Below are positions 1-5,840 of a stretch of DNA of 5,840 nucleotides, piece by piece (the first letter of the stretch is position 1; the number at the start of each line of letters is the position of its first letter). This DNA is from Gammaproteobacteria bacterium (GTDB lineage Bacteria > Pseudomonadota > Gammaproteobacteria > UBA5335 > SLRW01). Where the stretch lies: the NCBI GenBank assembly GCA_007134115.1, contig SLLK01000051.1, forward strand, positions 1 through 5,840, in the 5' to 3' direction. Under the pieces are notes generated by a model. It was given only the letters and a program-made list of their open reading frames with translations. It had not been told where the DNA came from and searched no databases. Both the position numbers and the translations under genes were made by a program.

Positions 1-87
1 AACGCGCCGGCGATCATGATCGCCGAACGTGTGGCGGGCTGGCTCACCGGTCAGGCCACCCCGGGCCGGGAGGCAGGCACGGCATGA
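1..87 (+). CDS. C-terminal fragment of an unidentified protein (5' end outside window)
   Basis: Frame 1 is open from the first base to a TGA at 85-87 and gives 28 residues, starting NAPAIMIAERVAGWL and ending in a polar, glycine- and alanine-rich tail. That this is a real gene end is supported by its ATGA overlap with the next gene, whose ATG is at 84-86, a common arrangement in bacterial operons. The AERVAGWL stretch looks like a terminal amphipathic helix. It is too short to name a family; several enzyme families, including short-chain dehydrogenases and alpha/beta hydrolases, end in comparable helices, so no function is assigned. Co-transcription with the downstream oxidoreductase is an inference from the overlap. 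Confidence 0.6.
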   Translation, partial: NAPAIMIAERVAGWLTGQATPGREAGTA

Positions 88-1073
88 GTTACACCGCCAT
101 GGTCTGCGAGGCGCTGGAAGGTCCCGGCGCGCTCAAGCCGCACACGCTGGACGAGGTCATGCCCGCCGCCGGTGAGGTGCGCATCGGCATTCGCGCCGCC
201 GGCGTCAACTTCCCGGATCTGTTAATGACACGTGGCGCGTATCAACTGAAGCTGCAACCCCCGTTCACCCCCGGGATGGAGATCGCCGGCGAGATACTTG
301 CCACCGGCGCGAAGGTCACTGACTGGCAGCCGGGACAGCGCGTGATCGCCCTGATGCGCCATGGCGGCTACGCGCAACAGGCCGTGGTCCCCGCCGCCGC
401 GCTGCTGCCCCTGCCACAAGCCTTCTCGTGGGCCGAAGGCGCAACCTTCCATGTCGCCACTCACACCGCCTGGCACGCCCTGGTCGATCGTGCCCGCCTC
501 GCGGCCGGCGAAACCCTGCTGGTGCTCGGCGCCACCGGCGGCGTGGGGCTGGCCGCGGTGGCGCTGGGCAAAACCCTGGGCGCCCGCGTCATCGCCGTCG
601 GCGGCGACGACGGCAAACTCGCCGTGGCCCGCCAACAGGGCGCCGACGCAGTCGTCAATTATCGCACTCAGGACCTGCTCGCCAGCGTCAAGGCGCTCAC
701 TGAGGAGCGTGGCGTGGACGTGGTTTATGACCCCGTGGGCGGCGAACTGTCAAAGACATCGGCCCGCCTGCTGGCCTGGGACGGTCGCCTGCTGATCATC
801 GGCTTTGCCAGCGGCGAGATTCCCGAGTTCCGCGCCAACCACGCATTGATCAAGGGCTACAGCATCCTCGGCGTGCGCGCCGGCGAATCCTCGCGACGCA
901 ACCCGGAGCAGGCACGGCGTGGGCGGGAAGCGATTCTGGATCATGCCCGGAACGGGCACCTGCGGCCGTACATCAGCCATACCCTGCCCCTGACACAGGC
1001 CGGCCAGGCGCTGCAGTTACTGGAGTCGCGCCAGGTGACCGGCCGGGTGGCGCTGGTGATTGATGACGAATAA
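84..1073 (+). CDS. Zinc-independent medium-chain dehydrogenase/reductase, NADPH:quinone oxidoreductase family
   Basis: The 329-residue product has the length and layout of the quinone-oxidoreductase branch of the MDR superfamily. These are soluble enzymes that use NADPH to reduce quinones or activated double bonds. The N-terminal GroES-like domain carries AGVNFPDLL (39-47) and PGMEIAGE (63-70). Zinc alcohol dehydrogenases have GHE where this protein has GME, and the cysteine-rich structural zinc lobe is absent, so it should be metal-free. The Rossmann nucleotide site is LGATGGVG (148-155), followed by the strand ARVIAVGGDD and then GADAVVNYR (187-194). DPVGG (216-220) and the C-terminal TGRVALVID are also typical. 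The ATG at 84 is preceded by GGAGG at 69-73, spaced 10 bases, and overlaps the upstream stop, suggesting translational coupling. Enoyl reductase or crotonyl-type reductase activity on a thioester cannot be excluded, and the true substrate is not visible from sequence. Confidence 0.93.
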   Translation: MSYTAMVCEALEGPGALKPHTLDEVMPAAGEVRIGIRAAGVNFPDLLMTRGAYQLKLQPPFTPGMEIAGEILATGAKVTDWQPGQRVIALMRHGGYAQQAVVPAAALLPLPQAFSWAEGATFHVATHTAWHALVDRARLAAGETLLVLGATGGVGLAAVALGKTLGARVIAVGGDDGKLAVARQQGADAVVNYRTQDLLASVKALTEERGVDVVYDPVGGELSKTSARLLAWDGRLLIIGFASGEIPEFRANHALIKGYSILGVRAGESSRRNPEQARRGREAILDHARNGHLRPYISHTLPLTQAGQALQLLESRQVTGRVALVIDDE

Positions 1074-1093
1074 GTTATCCACTGGGATGCCCC

Positions 1094-1115
1094 GGTCCGG
1101 CCAGCATGCCGGACC
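1094..1115. terminator. GC-rich hairpin in the convergent gap, possible weak bidirectional terminator
   Basis: GGTCCGGC at 1094-1101 and GCCGGACC at 1108-1115 form a perfect 8-bp stem with a 6-base loop. It lies 20 bases past the oxidoreductase stop and about 70 bases past the uvrB stop, between two converging genes, which is where a shared terminator is expected. Neither strand has a T tract after the stem, so it is not a classical intrinsic terminator. It may only stabilise mRNA 3' ends or act together with Rho. Confidence 0.35.
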
Positions 1116-1163
1116 CGACACCTGACGATCGATCCGTGCAACACACCAGCCAACCGCCTGAGC

Positions 1164-1181
1164 ACTGAAAACTGAAAACTG
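1164..1181. repeat. Short 7-base tandem repeat (ACTGAAA, about 2.6 copies)
   Basis: ACTGAAA occurs at 1164-1170 and 1171-1177, followed by a partial ACTG at 1178-1181. It starts 8 bases beyond the uvrB stop codon in the direction of uvrB transcription, where the transcript would carry U-rich CAGUUUU units. No stem precedes it, so it is not an intrinsic terminator. It could be a simple slippage repeat or a copy of a dispersed intergenic element, and a single window cannot tell which. Confidence 0.7.
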
Positions 1182-1188
1182 CCTGTAA

Positions 1189-3219
1189 TCAACCCACCCG
1201 ACTGTCCGGCGGCAACAACAAACTGCGCCGCTTGATCTGCTCGACCTCATCCCGCAGGCGGGCGGCTTCCTCGAATTCCAGATCGCGGGCATGCTTGAGC
1301 ATGCGTTTTTCCAGCTTGTTGACTTCCTTCATCGCCGCCTCCGGCGACAGAGTCTCGTAACCGGCCAGCGGTTCGGCCACATCGCGTCCCTTGCCACGAC
1401 CGCGGCGGCCCGGGGCCGCATGGGCGCCTTCCATGATATCGGCCACCGCCTTGCGTATGCCCCGGGGCGTGATGCCGTGAGCCTCGTTGTGCTCGATCTG
1501 ACGCTGGCGGCGACGGTCGGTTTCGCCGATAGCGCGCTCCATGGAGCCGGTCATGCGGTCGGCGTAGAGGATGGCGCGGCCGTTGACATGGCGCGCAGCA
1601 CGGCCGATGGTCTGGATCAGCGAGCGTTCCGAACGCAGGAAGCCTTCCTTGTCCGCATCCAGTATCGCCACCAGTGACACCTCGGGCAGATCCAGCCCCT
1701 CGCGCAACAGGTTGATGCCCACGAGCACGTCAAACTCGCCCAGACGCAGATCACGCAGGATTTCCGTTCGCTCCACCGTGTCCACGTCCGAGTGCATGTA
1801 GCGCACACGGGTGCCGTGTTCTTCCAGGTATTCAGTGAGGTCCTCGGCCATGCGCTTGGTCAGCGTCGTCACCAGCACGCGGTCACCGGCGGCAGCACAG
1901 GCGCGCACCTCGGATAGCAGGTCATCCACCTGGGTGGTGGCCGGGCGCACCTCGATCTGCGGATCCACCAGACCGGTGGGACGGACCACCTGATCGACCA
2001 GTTGGCCGGCCTGTTCGCGTTCAAAATCCGCCGGGGTGGCCGAGACGAAGATGGTCTGGGGCGCCAGGCGCTGGAATTCCTCAAACTTCAGCGGGCGGTT
2101 GTCGAGCGCCGAAGGCAGACGAAAACCATACTCCACCAGCGTTTCCTTGCGCGAACGATCGCCCCGGTACATGCCGCCGAGTTGCGGAATGGTGACATGG
2201 CTTTCATCAATCACCAGCAGTGCATCCGGCGGCACGTAGTCGAACAGCGTGGGTGGCGGTTCGCCGGGGCCGCGTCCGGAGAGGTAGCGCGAGTAGTTTT
2301 CGATGCCCTGGCAATAGCCAAGCTCCAGCATCATCTCGATATCAAACCGGGTGCGCTGTTCCAGGCGCTGCGCCTCGAGCAGGCGGTCGTTGCTGCGTAA
2401 TTCCTCAAGCCGCGTCTTGAGGTCCACCTTGATCTGCTCGATGGCTTCGAGCAGACGCTCGCGGGGCGTCACGTAGTGTGTCTTGGGGTAAATGGTCAGT
2501 CGCGGCACACGACTCAGCACTTCCCCGGTCAACGGATCAAAGGTACTCAGGGTCTCGATTTCATCGTCGAACAACTCCACACGCACCGCGTCCCGGTCAG
2601 ACTCGGCCGGATACACGTCGATCACCTCGCCACGCACCCGGTAGGTGCCGCGCACCAGCTCCACCTCGTTGCGCGTGTACTGCAGCTGCGCCAGACGCCG
2701 CAGCAATTCGCGCTGGTCCAGACGCTCACCACGCACCAGGTGCAACACCATACTCAGGTAGGCCTCGGGATCACCCAGGCCGTAGATGGCCGACACACTG
2801 GCAACGATGATGGTGTCCTTGCACTCAAGCAGGGCCTTGGTCGCCGACAGGCGCATCTGCTCAATGTGCTCGTTGATCGAGGAGTCTTTCTCGATAAAGG
2901 TGTCCGACGCGGGGACGTAGGCCTCGGGCTGGTAGTAGTCGTAATAGGAGACAAAATATTCCACCCGGTTGTCCGGGAAGAATTCGCGAAACTCGCCATA
3001 AAGCTGCGCCGCCAGCGTCTTGTTGGGTGCCAGCACAATGGTCGGCCGCTGCATACGCTCGATCACACTGGCGATCGTGTAGGTTTTGCCCGAACCGGTT
3101 ACGCCGAGCAATATCTGGTGGCTCAGTCCGTCTTCCAGCCCCTGCACCAGCGACTCTATGGCCTGTGGCTGATCCCCGGCCGGACGGTACGGCGAGGCCA
3201 GCCTGAACGCTTCACTCAT
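1189..3219 (-). CDS. uvrB: UvrB, excinuclease ABC subunit B
   Basis: UvrB is the ATP-driven helicase-like subunit of nucleotide excision repair. It is loaded by UvrA, verifies the lesion by inserting a beta-hairpin between the DNA strands, and recruits UvrC for incision. The 676-residue protein shows the full set of motifs: Walker A GVTGSGKT (39-46, K45); the hairpin segment SYYDYYQPEAYVP (91-103) with its aromatic residues at 92, 93, 95 and 96 as in E. coli; the DESH box (338-341); SATP (393-396); GINLLREGLD (501-510); and QTIGRAAR (536-543). The C-terminal UVR motif that contacts UvrC spans about 633-668, after an Arg/Gly-rich linker (about 602-612). I chose the ATG at 3217-3219 over an in-frame GTG at 3229-3231. 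The GTG lies inside the Shine-Dalgarno AGGTGGA (3227-3233), and the ATG start restores E. coli numbering. No domain is missing. The gene is divergent from the aminotransferase, and no canonical LexA box is visible upstream. Confidence 0.99.
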   Translation of the reverse strand: MSEAFRLASPYRPAGDQPQAIESLVQGLEDGLSHQILLGVTGSGKTYTIASVIERMQRPTIVLAPNKTLAAQLYGEFREFFPDNRVEYFVSYYDYYQPEAYVPASDTFIEKDSSINEHIEQMRLSATKALLECKDTIIVASVSAIYGLGDPEAYLSMVLHLVRGERLDQRELLRRLAQLQYTRNEVELVRGTYRVRGEVIDVYPAESDRDAVRVELFDDEIETLSTFDPLTGEVLSRVPRLTIYPKTHYVTPRERLLEAIEQIKVDLKTRLEELRSNDRLLEAQRLEQRTRFDIEMMLELGYCQGIENYSRYLSGRGPGEPPPTLFDYVPPDALLVIDESHVTIPQLGGMYRGDRSRKETLVEYGFRLPSALDNRPLKFEEFQRLAPQTIFVSATPADFEREQAGQLVDQVVRPTGLVDPQIEVRPATTQVDDLLSEVRACAAAGDRVLVTTLTKRMAEDLTEYLEEHGTRVRYMHSDVDTVERTEILRDLRLGEFDVLVGINLLREGLDLPEVSLVAILDADKEGFLRSERSLIQTIGRAARHVNGRAILYADRMTGSMERAIGETDRRRQRQIEHNEAHGITPRGIRKAVADIMEGAHAAPGRRGRGKGRDVAEPLAGYETLSPEAAMKEVNKLEKRMLKHARDLEFEEAARLRDEVEQIKRRSLLLPPDSRVG

Positions 3220-3248
3220 TGGCAATTCCACCTGTGATTCATTATCAT
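3219..3248 (+). promoter_or_regulatory. Putative sigma-70 promoter of the aminotransferase gene
   Basis: TTGGCA (3219-3224, 5 of 6 to TTGACA) is followed after 18 bases by TATCAT (3243-3248, 5 of 6 to TATAAT). Transcription would start near 3255, leaving a leader of about 30 bases with the Shine-Dalgarno at 3274-3278. The -35 element overlaps the uvrB start codon, so polymerase bound here would occupy the beginning of uvrB. This is a motif match only. Confidence 0.55.
3227..3233 (-). promoter_or_regulatory. Shine-Dalgarno site of uvrB (decides the start)
   Basis: On the minus strand AGGTGGA lies 7 bases upstream of the ATG at 3219-3217. It overlaps the alternative GTG at 3231-3229, which therefore lacks its own ribosome site and would only add the four residues MELP. 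This supports the ATG start. Confidence 0.8.
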
Positions 3249-3249
3249 A
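3241..3249 (-). promoter_or_regulatory. Putative -10 region of uvrB, overlapping the divergent promoter
   Basis: Read on the minus strand, the segment is TATGATAAT and offers TATGAT (3249-3244) or GATAAT (3246-3241), each 5 of 6 to TATAAT. It occupies the same AT-rich bases as the plus-strand -10. No good -35 is found at 16-18 bases; the best at 17 bases is TCGGCT, 3 of 6. Transcription would begin close to 3236, giving a very short leader that still contains the Shine-Dalgarno. An activator or an unrecognised upstream promoter is possible. Confidence 0.4.
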
Positions 3250-3273
3250 CAGCGCCGTTCAGTAGCCGAAACC

Positions 3274-3278
3274 GAGGT
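3274..3278 (+). promoter_or_regulatory. Shine-Dalgarno site that fixes a TTG start
   Basis: GAGGT lies 6 bases upstream of the TTG at 3285-3287. No in-frame ATG or GTG is near the conserved N-terminus, so this site is the main support for the non-ATG start of the aminotransferase. Confidence 0.75.
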
Positions 3279-3284
3279 CCCGCA

Positions 3285-4466
3285 TTGAGCATCCGACTGT
3301 CCGCACGTGTACAGCGCATCAAGCCGTCCCCCACCCTCGCCGTCACCGCCCGCGCCGCCGAACTGCGCGCTCAAGGGCGCGACGTGATTGGCCTGGGCGC
3401 CGGTGAGCCCGACTTTGATACGCCCGAGCATATCAAGCAGGCGGCCATCGAATCGCTGGCACGCGGCGAGACCAAGTATACGCCGGTCGACGGCACCCCC
3501 GCGCTCAAGCAGGCCATTATCGACAAACTGCAACGCGACAACGGACTGAGCTACAAGGCCGCGCAGATCCTGGTGTCCTGCGGCGCCAAGCAGAGCTTCT
3601 TCAATCTCGCCCAGGCCCTGCTGGACAGCGGTGACGAGGTGATCGTTCCCGCCCCCTACTGGGTGTCCTACCCGGATATGGTGCTGGTCGCCGACGGCAA
3701 GCCGGTGGTGATCGAGGCCGGCATGGATGCGCACTTCAAGATCACGCCGGAACAGCTGGAAGCGGCGATGACCCCGCGCACCCGCCTGCTGGTGCTCAAC
3801 AGCCCGTCCAACCCCACCGGCGTAGCCTACAGCCGCGCCGAATTGCAGGCGCTGGGCGAAGTGCTCAAGAAGCACCCCGATGTACTCATCGTCACCGATG
3901 ACATCTACGAGTACATCCTGTGGAATGACGAAGGCTTCAACAACATCGCCATGGCGGTGCCCGAACTCGCCGACCGTACCATCGTCAACAACGGGGTGCC
4001 CAAGGGCTACTCCATGACCGGGTGGCGCGTAGGCTACGCCGCCGGCCCGGCAGCGCTGATCGCAGCGATGAAAAAGGTGCAGTCACAAAGCACCTCGAAC
4101 CCCGCCTCACTGTCGCAGGCAGCCTCGGTAGCCGCGCTCAACGGCGACCATGCGCCGGTGAAGGACATGGTCAAGGCTTTCCGCGAGCGCCATGACTTTG
4201 TCTACAAGGCGCTCAACGAACTGCCGGGCGTGTCGTGCCTGCCGTCCGACGGCACCTTCTATGCCTTTCCTTCGTTCCAGGGCGTCATCGACCGCCTCGA
4301 CGGCGTGAGTAACGACGTGGAACTGGGCGAATACCTGCTGGAGAAGGCCGAGGTGGCCCTGGTGCCCGGCTCGGCTTTCGGCTGCCCCGGCCATATGCGC
4401 CTGTCCTTTGCGACCAGCATGGAGAATCTGGAAAAGGCCCTGCAGCGCATCGCCGAGGCGCTCTAA
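3285..4466 (+). CDS. Class I PLP-dependent aminotransferase, aspartate aminotransferase family
   Basis: This cytosolic enzyme most likely exchanges amino groups between aspartate and 2-oxoglutarate. The 393-residue protein has the fold-type I signatures of the compact Thermus-like bacterial group. These are KPSPTLAV (13-20), GAGEPDFDTPEHI (38-50), KYTPVDG (64-70), CGAKQ (99-103) and SPSNPTG (173-179) with N176. They continue with TDDIY (204-208; D205 and Y208 contact the cofactor), the PLP-lysine segment PKGYSMTGWRVGY (239-251, K240) and HMRLSFATS (370-378), where R372 should bind the substrate alpha-carboxylate. The lysine of CGAKQ corresponds to the one that recognises the acidic side chain in Thermus AspAT. 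The TTG start at 3285 is supported by GAGGT six bases upstream and by the typical N-terminal MSIRLSARVQRIKPSPT. An upstream in-frame TTG at 3219 would add 22 unconserved residues. Oddly, P239 sits just before the PLP lysine, where Ser or Ala is usual. Prephenate or aromatic transamination is possible instead or in addition. Confidence 0.95.
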   Translation: MSIRLSARVQRIKPSPTLAVTARAAELRAQGRDVIGLGAGEPDFDTPEHIKQAAIESLARGETKYTPVDGTPALKQAIIDKLQRDNGLSYKAAQILVSCGAKQSFFNLAQALLDSGDEVIVPAPYWVSYPDMVLVADGKPVVIEAGMDAHFKITPEQLEAAMTPRTRLLVLNSPSNPTGVAYSRAELQALGEVLKKHPDVLIVTDDIYEYILWNDEGFNNIAMAVPELADRTIVNNGVPKGYSMTGWRVGYAAGPAALIAAMKKVQSQSTSNPASLSQAASVAALNGDHAPVKDMVKAFRERHDFVYKALNELPGVSCLPSDGTFYAFPSFQGVIDRLDGVSNDVELGEYLLEKAEVALVPGSAFGCPGHMRLSFATSMENLEKALQRIAEAL

Positions 4467-4468
4467 TA

Positions 4469-4497
4469 TTGACGCTCGCGGGGCGCGCGGGTACCAT
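4469..4497 (+). promoter_or_regulatory. Putative promoter of tRNA-Asn with GC-rich discriminator
   Basis: TTGACG (4469-4474, 5 of 6) and TACCAT (4492-4497, 4 of 6) are separated by exactly 17 bases. The following TGCCGGCG is GC-rich, as is usual for stable-RNA promoters under stringent control. The predicted transcript would begin near 4504, about 23 bases before the mature tRNA 5' end. The -35 starts 3 bases after the aminotransferase stop. No terminator lies between that stop and the tRNA, so read-through could also contribute. Confidence 0.6.
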
Positions 4498-4526
4498 TGC
4501 CGGCGTCCTCACGGAACAGATTTTAT

Positions 4527-4602
4527 TCCCCGGTAGCTCAGTTGGTAGAGCGGGTGACTGTTAATCACTAGGTCGGCGGTTCGAGCCCGTCCCGGGGAGC
4601 CA
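4527..4602 (+). tRNA. tRNA-Asn, anticodon GTT
   Basis: The 76-base cloverleaf is complete. The acceptor stem is TCCCCGG (4527-4533) with CCGGGGA (4592-4598), discriminator G4599 and encoded CCA at 4600-4602. The D stem is GCTC/GAGC (4536-4539, 4548-4551). The anticodon stem at 4553-4557/4565-4569 contains one G-U pair and holds the loop CTGTTAA, with GTT at 4560-4562 reading AAC and AAU. The T stem at 4575-4579/4587-4591 has one G-U pair and the loop TTCGAGC. The gene stands alone between its own promoter and a strong terminator. No integrase or duplicated 3' tRNA end is seen nearby. Confidence 0.98.
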
Positions 4603-4609
4603 GTAGAAT

Positions 4610-4644
4610 CAAAAGGCCGGTCAGCCATGACCGGCCTTTTGTTT
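4610..4644. terminator. Strong bidirectional intrinsic terminator
   Basis: A perfect 14-bp stem (4610-4623 with 4628-4641) closes a 4-base loop, GCCA. The GC core GGCCGGTCA is flanked by AAAA on the left and TTTTGTTT on the right, so the plus strand has a T tract for the tRNA transcript. The minus strand has TTTT for the opposing acyl-CoA dehydrogenase transcript. The stem begins 7 bases after the tRNA CCA and 17 bases from the dehydrogenase stop codon, fitting a shared terminator for convergent units. Confidence 0.93.
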
Positions 4645-4661
4645 GCCCGTCACGGTGGCAA

Positions 4662-5840
4662 TCAGCGGCCGCCGCCGGTAAAGCCGAACAGACTCCCGCC
4701 AACCTTGCGCATCTGGATTTCCTCGGCCCCCTCGGTAATACGGTAGCGCCGGTGGTGGCGGTAGATATGCTCGAACGGCTTGTGGCGTGAATAGCCCATG
4801 GCGCCGTGCACCTGCATGGCACGATCGGCGGCATCGCAGACCAGGCGATTGGCGCGGTAATTACACATGGCCACGCGGTCGGAGAGCTTTTGCGCCACCT
4901 CCGGCTTGGACATCTGGTCCATCTCCCACGCCGTCTGGCGAATCAGCACGCGCAGCATGGCCGCCTCGGTATGCAGCTCTACCAGCGGAAACTGTATACC
5001 CTGATTGGCCGCCAGCGGCTTGCCGAAGGGTTTGCGCCTTTGCGCATGAAGCACGCTCTCATCAATGCAGTACTGCGCCGCACCCAGCGAGGAGGCGGCC
5101 TGCCGGATGCGATTCTCGTGCACGAAATGCTGCGCCAGGGCGAGGCCGTACTCGGGATCACCGAGGATGGCGTCCTCCCCCACCCGCACATTGTTGAGGG
5201 TCAGGTGCGGGTGATCGGTGGGCATGTTGAAGGTCCACATGTATTCGCCGATCTCGAAGCCGGGGCTGTCGGTGGGCACGATGAAACAGGTAATGCCACG
5301 CGCATGGCCGTCTTCACCCGAGGTACGGGCGAACACCAGATCATGGGTGGCTACGTGCAGGCCGGTGTTCCACATCTTCTCGCCATGGATGCGCCAGCCG
5401 TCGCCGTCGCGCTCGGCGCGGGTTTCCATCCAGGTGGCATCGGAGCCGTGGTCGGGCTCGGTGAGGCCGAAGGCCATGATTACGCTGCCGTCGAGCGAGC
5501 CGGGGATGAAATCGGCCTTTTGCTGTTCGGTACCGAAATCACGCAGCATCAGCACGGTGGGGAAATTGCCCACGATCGAGCTTTCGTTTTGCAGATCGTT
5601 GTGCAGGCCCAGCCCGCGTGCTGCCAGATGCTCGCGGATCACTGCCATATCCAGGTTGGAGCCGTCACGCCCGCCGTATTCGGCGGGCAGGGCATAGCGT
5701 AAATGGCCCGCGAGGTCGGCGCGACGTCGCATCTCGCCCAGCAGCGCTTCCCAATCGTGGCGTGGCAATCCCTGGTTGTCCCAGTCGGTACGCGCGTGCT
5801 CGCGGCGGTGATCAAAGAAACGGATGTTGTCGTCCTGTTG
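4662..5840 (-). CDS. Acyl-CoA dehydrogenase family protein (5' end outside window)
   Basis: This FAD enzyme family introduces the alpha-beta double bond into acyl-CoA thioesters and passes electrons to electron-transfer flavoprotein. The frame is open to the right edge, giving 392 visible residues before the TGA at 4664-4662. A TTG at 5768-5766 is internal, because 24 further in-frame codons precede it (QQDDNIRFFDHRREHARTDW and on). The order fits the family. There is a helical N-terminal domain with LPAEYGG (visible residues 51-57). The FAD/substrate segment FGLTEPDHGSD (124-134) and the beta-domain follow. The C-terminal helical domain carries RRKPFGKPL (268-276) and MQVHGAMGYS (342-351). 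ITEGAEEIQ (368-376) places the presumed catalytic Glu at visible residue 370. The TEGAEEIQ and HHRRYR wording resembles the ACAD10/11-like branch, so chain-length preference is uncertain. Family lengths of about 400-430 suggest only a small missing part. The 3' end shares a terminator with tRNA-Asn. Confidence 0.96.
   Translation of the reverse strand, partial: QQDDNIRFFDHRREHARTDWDNQGLPRHDWEALLGEMRRRADLAGHLRYALPAEYGGRDGSNLDMAVIREHLAARGLGLHNDLQNESSIVGNFPTVLMLRDFGTEQQKADFIPGSLDGSVIMAFGLTEPDHGSDATWMETRAERDGDGWRIHGEKMWNTGLHVATHDLVFARTSGEDGHARGITCFIVPTDSPGFEIGEYMWTFNMPTDHPHLTLNNVRVGEDAILGDPEYGLALAQHFVHENRIRQAASSLGAAQYCIDESVLHAQRRKPFGKPLAANQGIQFPLVELHTEAAMLRVLIRQTAWEMDQMSKPEVAQKLSDRVAMCNYRANRLVCDAADRAMQVHGAMGYSRHKPFEHIYRHHRRYRITEGAEEIQMRKVGGSLFGFTGGGR

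Noticed and set aside
1075..1083. TTATCCACT, 8 of 9 to a DnaA box
   Set aside because: It is a single copy just after the oxidoreductase stop, with no cluster, no AT-rich unwinding region and no dnaA or other origin gene nearby.
2476..3237. Long open frame (253 codons) on the plus strand opposite uvrB
   Set aside because: It mirrors uvrB codon structure in GC-rich DNA, has no recognisable domain and lies fully antisense to an unmistakable gene.
3219..3284. N-terminal extension of the aminotransferase from the TTG at 3219
   Set aside because: The 22 extra residues do not resemble the family N-terminus, and the predicted transcript starts within this segment.
3297..3314. CTGT-N10-ACAG as a LexA site
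   Set aside because: The spacing is two bases longer than the canonical box and it lies inside the aminotransferase coding region.
3216..3875. Open frame (219 codons) on the minus strand opposite the aminotransferase
   Set aside because: It overlaps the well-supported aminotransferase and the uvrB start and promoter, with no motif or start context of its own.
4527..4660. tRNA-Asn 3' end as a mobile-element attachment site
   Set aside because: Downstream there is only a terminator and a core-type gene; no integrase and no repeat of the tRNA 3' end was seen.
4806..5702. Long open frame (298 codons) on the plus strand opposite the acyl-CoA dehydrogenase
   Set aside because: It is an antisense shadow with His/Gly-rich composition and no family motif; the minus strand carries a clear acyl-CoA dehydrogenase.

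Overview
The window is a GC-rich chromosomal stretch, most likely from a gammaproteobacterium. The UvrB protein is close to E. coli UvrB and keeps its residue numbering through the N-terminal motifs. The aminotransferase is of the compact bacterial class I type, and the promoters fit a sigma-70 pattern. The layout looks like stable core genome: there is no transposase, integrase, phage gene or CRISPR array. A divergent uvrB / aminotransferase pair is, as I recall, also found in Pseudomonas, but I could not check this here.

Left block (1-1073, plus strand): the last 28 codons of an unidentified gene overlap, by a 4-base ATGA, the start of a zinc-less medium-chain dehydrogenase/reductase of the NADPH:quinone oxidoreductase type. 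The two are probably co-transcribed and translationally coupled. A 115-base convergent gap (1074-1188) holds a GC-rich hairpin without a T tract and a small 7-base tandem repeat.

Middle block (1189-4466): uvrB on the minus strand encodes the damage-verifying helicase of nucleotide excision repair. It is divergent from a class I pyridoxal-phosphate aminotransferase (aspartate aminotransferase family) on the plus strand. Only 65 bases separate the two start codons, and this gap holds both Shine-Dalgarno sites and overlapping back-to-back promoter elements. The Shine-Dalgarno positions fix both starts: ATG for uvrB, and a rare TTG for the aminotransferase.

Right block (4467-5840): a promoter with a GC-rich discriminator drives a single tRNA-Asn(GTT) with encoded CCA. 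A strong 14-bp hairpin terminator with T tracts on both strands follows. It also serves the convergent minus-strand acyl-CoA dehydrogenase gene, whose 5' end lies beyond the window.

The genes do not form one pathway. They cover DNA repair, amino-acid transamination, translation and, at the two edges, redox/fatty-acid type metabolism. I found no convincing new system. The points most worth a second look are a proline directly before the PLP lysine of the aminotransferase and the compressed divergent promoter with no canonical LexA box in front of uvrB.
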